From CAWCXF01 sp963799455 (GTDB taxonomy: Bacteria; Pseudomonadota; Alphaproteobacteria; Rhodobacterales; Rhodobacteraceae), in the NCBI GenBank assembly GCA_963799455.1, contig CAWCXF010000008.1, positions 1,302,001-1,366,000 on the forward strand: a stretch of DNA of 64,000 nt. Direction: 5' to 3'. Position 1 is the stretch's first letter; each line of letters begins with the position of its first letter. Under the pieces are notes generated by a model. The model worked only from the letters and a program-made list of their open reading frames with translations, made no database searches and was not told the DNA's origin. The position numbers and the translations under genes are program-made. Below, one piece after another: positions 60,290 to 64,000 of the stretch.

Positions 60290-61387
60290 ATGACGAAGGC
60301 ATCTCGCGAGGCGACGGATGACGTGGGCTTCTATGTCGGCCTCGACATGTCGAAGGATGCGACGCAGGTCTGCGTGGTGGGCAGGGATGGCCGCATCCGA
60401 TGGCAGGGCAAGGTTCCGACCGATCCCGACGCGCTGGCGCGGTCAATCCGGCGTCGCGCGCCCGGCGCTTCCCTCGTCGGGTTGGAGATGGGCGCAATGG
60501 CCGGATGGCTGTGGCGTGGGATGCGATCTCATGGCCTACCAGTCTACTGCATCGACGCGCGCCACGCCCATGCGGCGCTCTCGGTGCGGATGAACAAGAC
60601 CGACCGGCACGGCGCCCAAGGCATCGCTGAGCTGATGCGGACGGGATGGTACCGGCCCGTCGAACCGCGATCGGAGGCCTCGCAAGGTCTGCGGATGCTC
60701 CTGTCGGCGCGGGCGCGTCTGGTCAGAATGCGGGCCGACGCTCAGAACCAGGTCCGCGGCATGCTCAAGGAGCGCGGCATCCGTTTGCCGCGGGCGGTCG
60801 GCGCGATGTTCCGCCGCCGAGTGCGTGACGGCAGGCGCGCGCACCTGGAGCCCGACGATCCTCTGGTGACGCTCGTCGAAGGCTTCATGCGCGTTCACGA
60901 GCAACTGGCCGATGAGCAGCGCGCGATCGATGACCGGGTCGAGGATGCCGCCGCCGCGGACGGGGCCGTCGGGCGGCTGATGACCATCGCGGGCGTCGGC
61001 GTGGTGACGGCCGTCTGCTTCCGTCACACGGTCGACGCACCGGAGCGGTTCACGTCCTCTTCCACGGTGGGCGCCTACCTGGGGCTGACGCCGAGGCGGC
61101 ACCGGTCCGGGGAGAGGGGCTGGACGGGCCGGATATCGAAACGCGGCAGCTCGGCCATGCGCGCGGTCCTTTGCGAGGCGGCCAACGCGATCATGCACCG
61201 GCTGCGGCGGAGCTGCGCGCTCAAGCGGTGGGCCACCACGCTGGCCGCCCGGATCGGGGTCCGCCGCGCCAAGGTGGCACTGGCGCGAAAGCTGTCGGTA
61301 AAGCTGTCGGTGGTGATGCACACGATCTGGATGCGCGGCACGACGTTCGACTGGGGCGACGAGCCGAACGGCGCGCTGGCGTCATGA
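60290..61387 (+). CDS. IS110-family transposase
   Basis: 365 residues from MTKASREATDDVGFYVGLDM (GGAGGAGAGAG upstream). DEDD domain with YVGLDMSKDATQVCVVGRDG, VGLEMGAMAGWLWRGM and MNKTDRHGAQGIAELM (RHGAQ instead of the usual RNDAR). C-terminal domain with LMTIAGVGVVTAVCFRHTVD, YLGLTPRRHRSGERGWTGRI and AVLCEAANAIMHRL. ARKLSVKLSVVMHTIW shows an in-frame duplication of KLSV from an 11-bp tandem repeat plus a base (61291-61314). Otherwise intact; element ends not identified. Confidence 0.9.
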   Translation: MTKASREATDDVGFYVGLDMSKDATQVCVVGRDGRIRWQGKVPTDPDALARSIRRRAPGASLVGLEMGAMAGWLWRGMRSHGLPVYCIDARHAHAALSVRMNKTDRHGAQGIAELMRTGWYRPVEPRSEASQGLRMLLSARARLVRMRADAQNQVRGMLKERGIRLPRAVGAMFRRRVRDGRRAHLEPDDPLVTLVEGFMRVHEQLADEQRAIDDRVEDAAAADGAVGRLMTIAGVGVVTAVCFRHTVDAPERFTSSSTVGAYLGLTPRRHRSGERGWTGRISKRGSSAMRAVLCEAANAIMHRLRRSCALKRWATTLAARIGVRRAKVALARKLSVKLSVVMHTIWMRGTTFDWGDEPNGALAS

Positions 61388-61600
61388 CCTTCGCATCACT
61401 CCGTTCGCTTGCCGGGGCCACGATAGGGAGGGCCATCTAGAGATCCGTCCGGCGCTGCCGGACGGTGCGTCCCTGCCGGGGACGCCGACGCGACGACTTC
61501 GTCTGCTTGGGTTGGGGTGCGGCAGCACGAGATGCTTCGACAGCAAGCCCGCGGTGTACATGGAAGCGTCCGTTGCGGACGTCATGATGGGGCATGGTCC
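61388..61600 (+). ncRNA. Candidate guide RNA region downstream of IS110-family transposase
   Basis: About 210 nt non-coding after the transposase stop, with a perfect hairpin CCGTCCGGC-gct-GCCGGACGG (61445-61465) and a second small stem CGTCC/GGACG near 61570. Such a structured non-coding end is where IS110-family guide RNAs are encoded. Not computed. Confidence 0.35.
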
Positions 61601-61859
61601 CCGGACAGAACCCTGAACCCGGCACGCGACGCAAACCCGAAATCAAGGCGGTTGACCCGAAGGCGATTACGGAAACCTCAGAGGAACGGAAGCGTGGAAC
61701 GGTTCGAGCGTTCCGCACGGGTTGTTTTGAAGCTTGTGGAACCATGGCCAGGCGGGATCTAGACCTCATCGGAACGCCCACGCGTTCAGGGACGCGGTCC
61801 TTGCGCCTAGCAGCGCTCGCCGAGGAGACTCGGGGCTGACCGGATGAACCCGTATCGCC

Positions 61860-62400
61860 ATGGCGCATCTCTACCACCCCCTGCGCGTGGACCTGCGCGG
61901 GGACATGCTCCACCCGCTCGACCGCCTGAGAGACCTCTATCCCGACATGCACGCTCGGCACGCGCGCAAATACCGTGAACGGGAAGTGCTCCTGGAGCGT
62001 CGGGTGCCGGGGTTGGATTGCCTGTGGAACGACGTGCTGCACCTGAGCCCGGTGCATCCTGCCCTGATCCGCGATGCCAAGCGCGGCCTCGGCCTCGGCT
62101 GGTCCAAGGGCGGCTGCGCGGTGGCCGTGATCGACCCCGAGTGCCCTGGTCTGACCCCGGACAACACCGTGGTGTGGCTGTCGCCCGCGCGGGAGAAGGG
62201 GGACTTCCGCGCCTCGGCCGAGGATTGGGCGCCCTGTTCGCCCGCGTTCGTGGAGGAGAACGCCCACTTGCCGGAGCGGACGCTCGCCCACTACCGCAGC
62301 GAAGGCGAACGGGCATCCGGCGTTCCTGTTCGTGGGCGTGCCGCACATCCTCCGTCGCGGCTCCATCGACCTGCGCGAGGTCGAGGTCATCCGGGTCTGA
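61860..62400 (+). pseudogene. Conserved hypothetical protein (one frameshift)
   Basis: MAHLYHPLRVDLRGDMLHPL and DRLRDLYPDMHARHARKYRE lead to a WNDVLHLSPVHPALIRDAK segment, then a frameshift near 62306 into HPAFLFVGVPHILRRGSIDL with REVEVIRV and a stop at 62400. About 180 residues in total. The HLSPVHP motif recalls an uncharacterised bacterial family of similar length, but I cannot name it. No signal peptide or membrane span. Confidence 0.5.
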
Positions 62401-62528
62401 GGAGGGGCAGAACGGCCCCGCCAGACGATGGTGATCGGTGATCCCCTTCCGCCCTGGTTGTCCTCATAGGACCTGCAGGGCATTCCGTGTGGAAGAGGGC
62501 GGTGGGGGATCGCTGATCGGTTGCGAGC

Positions 62529-62798
62529 TCAAGCGTCCGGGTCGGTGCTGGCGATCACGCGGATCTCGACGAGAGCGCCGTCGCGGCGCAGGCCGGCCAC
62601 CTCGACCGCCGTCCACGCCGGATAGGGCGCCTCGACGTGATCGAGGCGGACGGCGTCGGAGAGGGCGAAGTGCTCGCGCAGACCGACGTGGTAGCTCGTC
62701 ATCTCGACGACGGAGCGGAACGTCAGCCCCGCCTCGCGCAGCACGAGCGCGACCTTGGCGAAGGTCTGCCAGAACTGGGCCTCGGCGTCCTGCGGCAT
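62529..62798 (-). pseudogene. RidA/YjgF-family protein, N-terminally truncated
   Basis: 89 codons, MPQDAEAQFWQTFAKVALVL, REAGLTFRSVVEMTSYHVGL, APYPAWTAVEVAGLRRDGAL and VEIRVIAS. This is the C-terminal two-thirds of a Rid-family enamine/imine deaminase, including the PAWTAVEV and EIRVIA strands. The first 35-40 residues are replaced by a serine recombinase fragment at 62799, so it is probably inactive. Confidence 0.8.
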
Positions 62799-63115
62799 GT
62801 GCCCGCTCGCGCCCCTTGGAGATCCGCGCCCGGATCAGTTCGCGCTCGAACTCAGCGAGCCCGCCCAGCACGGTGATCATCAGCCGGCCGCGGGGGCCGT
62901 CGTGATGTCGGCCCAAGCGTCGGCCCAAGCGTCGGCCCAGGCGTCGGAGAGCGAGCGGAGCGAGGCGTCCTGCTCGGCCACCGTGGCCAGCACCTCGAGG
63001 AGGTCGCGCGCGAGCGCGCCAGACGGTCGAGCCGGGTGACCACGAGCACGCCCCCCCGCCCCAGAGCGTCCAAGAGCCGCCGCAGCTCAGGCCGGCCGCG
63101 CCGGGCTCCCTCGCC
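62799..63115 (-). pseudogene. Serine recombinase (resolvase/invertase) fragment
   Basis: Read over two frames: LDALGRGGVLVVTRLDRLAR (63065 down), then after a 12-bp tandem repeat RLMITVLGGLAEFERELIRA with RISKGRERA. These are the catalytic-domain blocks of DNA invertases. The N-terminal catalytic Ser region and the DNA-binding end are missing. Joined to the RidA remnant after RISKG. Confidence 0.7.
62907..62942. repeat. 12-bp tandem repeat, three copies, in recombinase fragment
   Basis: The unit GTCGGCCCAAGC occurs three times (one mismatch in the last), with part of a fourth following. It encodes repeated WADA residues absent from the invertase family. Confidence 0.9.
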
Positions 63116-63276
63116 ATGAGGGTGGGCCCGTGCTCGCAGGAGTCACTGGCATTGCTACTTCGACGACACCGCAGAATCGCCTCGGCCCTGCGGACCGCGT
63201 GATGCCATGTCGGGCAGTCCCGGCGGCGAGAGCCGCCTTCTCCGCCACGGTGCCGGTGAGACAGTTGCGATGCACA

Positions 63277-63822
63277 ATGGTTTCCGCATATCGTCGGGTG
63301 GAGACTGACGGAGCGCGCCCGTGCCGAACGAGAATCTCCATCGCCCGGGTCCGAGAGCGGGGCGACGCCGAGATCCCCCTCGACGTTCTCGAGGGCCTCC
63401 TGAGCTTCTACGTGCGCTCGGTGAACTATGCGCTCTCGAACGACCTCGACCAGCGGCTCGAGGGGCTCGACGTGGCGCGCGGGACGGGCAAGATCACGAC
63501 GCTGCTGATGATCGACCGGGAGCCGGGCATCCGGCCCTCGGCCATCGCGCGGGCGACCCTGCGCGACCGACCGTCGGTCAGCCGCATCATCGCGCCGATG
63601 GTGGCGGCCGGGCTGGTCGAGCAGACGACCGACGAGAGCGAGCGGCGGGCCCAGAAGCTCCGCGTCACCGCGCGGGGGCACGAGGTCGCCGAGCGGGTCC
63701 GCGCCATCGTCCGTGCCCAGAACGAGGCGTTCTTCTCCTCGGTCTCCGACGAGGATCGCGACCATCTCCTGCGCATCCTGCGCGGCCTCTACGCGCGGAT
63801 CCGCGACGGGGAGGTGTCGTGA
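63277..63822 (+). CDS. MarR-family transcriptional regulator
   Basis: 181 residues if ATG 63277 is used; the first 30 residues (MVSAYRRVETDGARPCRTRI) are not family-like, so a start nearer 63320 or a small frameshift is possible. Core: EGLLSFYVRSVNYALSNDLD, TGKITTLLMIDREPGIRPSA and IARATLRDRPSVSRIIAPMV (winged helix), AAGLVEQTTDESERRAQKLR (wing) and the C-terminal dimer helices. It overlaps the next dehydrogenase gene (GTGA), so it probably regulates it. Confidence 0.8.
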   Translation: MVSAYRRVETDGARPCRTRISIARVRERGDAEIPLDVLEGLLSFYVRSVNYALSNDLDQRLEGLDVARGTGKITTLLMIDREPGIRPSAIARATLRDRPSVSRIIAPMVAAGLVEQTTDESERRAQKLRVTARGHEVAERVRAIVRAQNEAFFSSVSDEDRDHLLRILRGLYARIRDGEVS

Positions 63823-64000
63823 GCGGGGCCGGCCGGGTCGCCCTGCTGTCGGGCGCATCGCGCGGGATCGGCGCGGCCGTCGCGGCCCGTCTCCGCCGGT
63901 CGGGCTGGCATCTGTCGCTGGGCGCGCGGGATCCCGACGTCCTTGAGGCCGACGAGGCGACGCAGATCGTCCCCTACGACGCTCTTCGTGGGGGAGAGGC
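63819..64000 (+). CDS. Short-chain dehydrogenase/reductase, N-terminal part (cut by window edge)
   Basis: From a GTG overlapping the MarR stop: SGAGRVALLSGASRGIGAAV and AARLRRSGWHLSLGARDPDV. The GASRGIG dinucleotide motif is classical SDR. Only 60 codons are in the window. Confidence 0.85.
   Translation, partial: MSGAGRVALLSGASRGIGAAVAARLRRSGWHLSLGARDPDVLEADEATQIVPYDALRGGE

Noticed and set aside
61445..61465. Hairpin considered as a rho-independent terminator for the IS110 transposase
   Set aside because: No T-run follows; listed instead as part of a possible structured RNA.
1..64000. tRNA and rRNA genes
   Set aside because: No T-arm/anticodon-like clusters or rRNA-like stretches were noticed on reading; none is claimed.

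Overview
The window is very GC-rich, with alphaproteobacterial gene content. An FnrL-type regulator sits beside cbb3 oxidase genes, together with a purine xdhABC/permease/guanine deaminase operon, Liv-type ABC transporters and phasin-like and HdeD-like proteins. This suggests a Rhodobacterales-like bacterium, possibly a high-GC Rhodobacteraceae; that assignment is inference. No rRNA, tRNA or CRISPR array was seen. About a third of the window is insertion sequence (IS), and it looks like a plasmid or genomic-island region with heavy IS traffic. Many non-IS genes carry single-base frameshifts while their neighbours are intact, so the sequence has local indel errors, real gene decay, or both.

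Layout. 1-5.0 kb: ccoN (cut by the window edge), ccoS, ccoI, a divergent hemerythrin-like gene and fnrL, with a perfect FNR box between ccoI and hemerythrin. 5.4-6.0 kb: a vapBC toxin-antitoxin pair. 6.1-13.8 kb: an IS graveyard, with a bluB remnant, an IS30 remnant, pieces of an IS3 orfB on either side of an IS256 element that is itself split by two IS110-family elements, and an ISL3 remnant. 13.9-23.4 kb: an intact catabolic locus, with a Liv-type binding protein, LivH, a LivM-LivG-LivF triple fusion, a 3-hydroxyacyl-CoA dehydrogenase-like enzyme, a beta-keto acid cleavage enzyme and a secreted cyclase. It is divergent from a GntR regulator and a short-chain dehydrogenase. 23.5-25.6 kb: IS3 and IS110 remnants. 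25.8-33.6 kb: purine salvage/catabolism (xdhA, xdhB, xdhC, NCS2 permease, guanine deaminase).

33.7-45.8 kb: a second IS island, with IS5, IS21 interrupted by IS66, an IS256 fragment, IS1182 cutting a second vapBC, a second IS5 cut by an inverted and nearly identical IS66, an istB fragment and a second IS256. 46.2-49.4 kb: the most unusual locus. A small 86-residue protein is translationally coupled to an 875-residue fusion of a type-3 copper (tyrosinase) domain and a von Willebrand A domain with a complete MIDAS motif. It is followed by the first 46 codons of a possible radical copper oxidase, cut by a 134-bp inverted-repeat element. 50.2-52.0 kb: a phasin-like gene with an in-frame amber codon and a VIT-type metal transporter.

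52.1-59.2 kb: sulfide/persulfide detoxification, with two persulfide-dioxygenase-like metallo-hydrolases, a SulP transporter, a phosphatase-SQR fusion, a split YeeE/YedE pair and a Crp/Fnr regulator. 59.5-64 kb: an HdeD-like membrane protein with another amber codon, an IS110 element, a hypothetical gene, a recombinase/RidA chimera, a MarR regulator and the start of a short-chain dehydrogenase. Three FNR-type dyads (3734, 50189, 60177) suggest that oxygen-responsive control links the oxidase/hemerythrin genes, the phasin-like gene and the HdeD-like gene.
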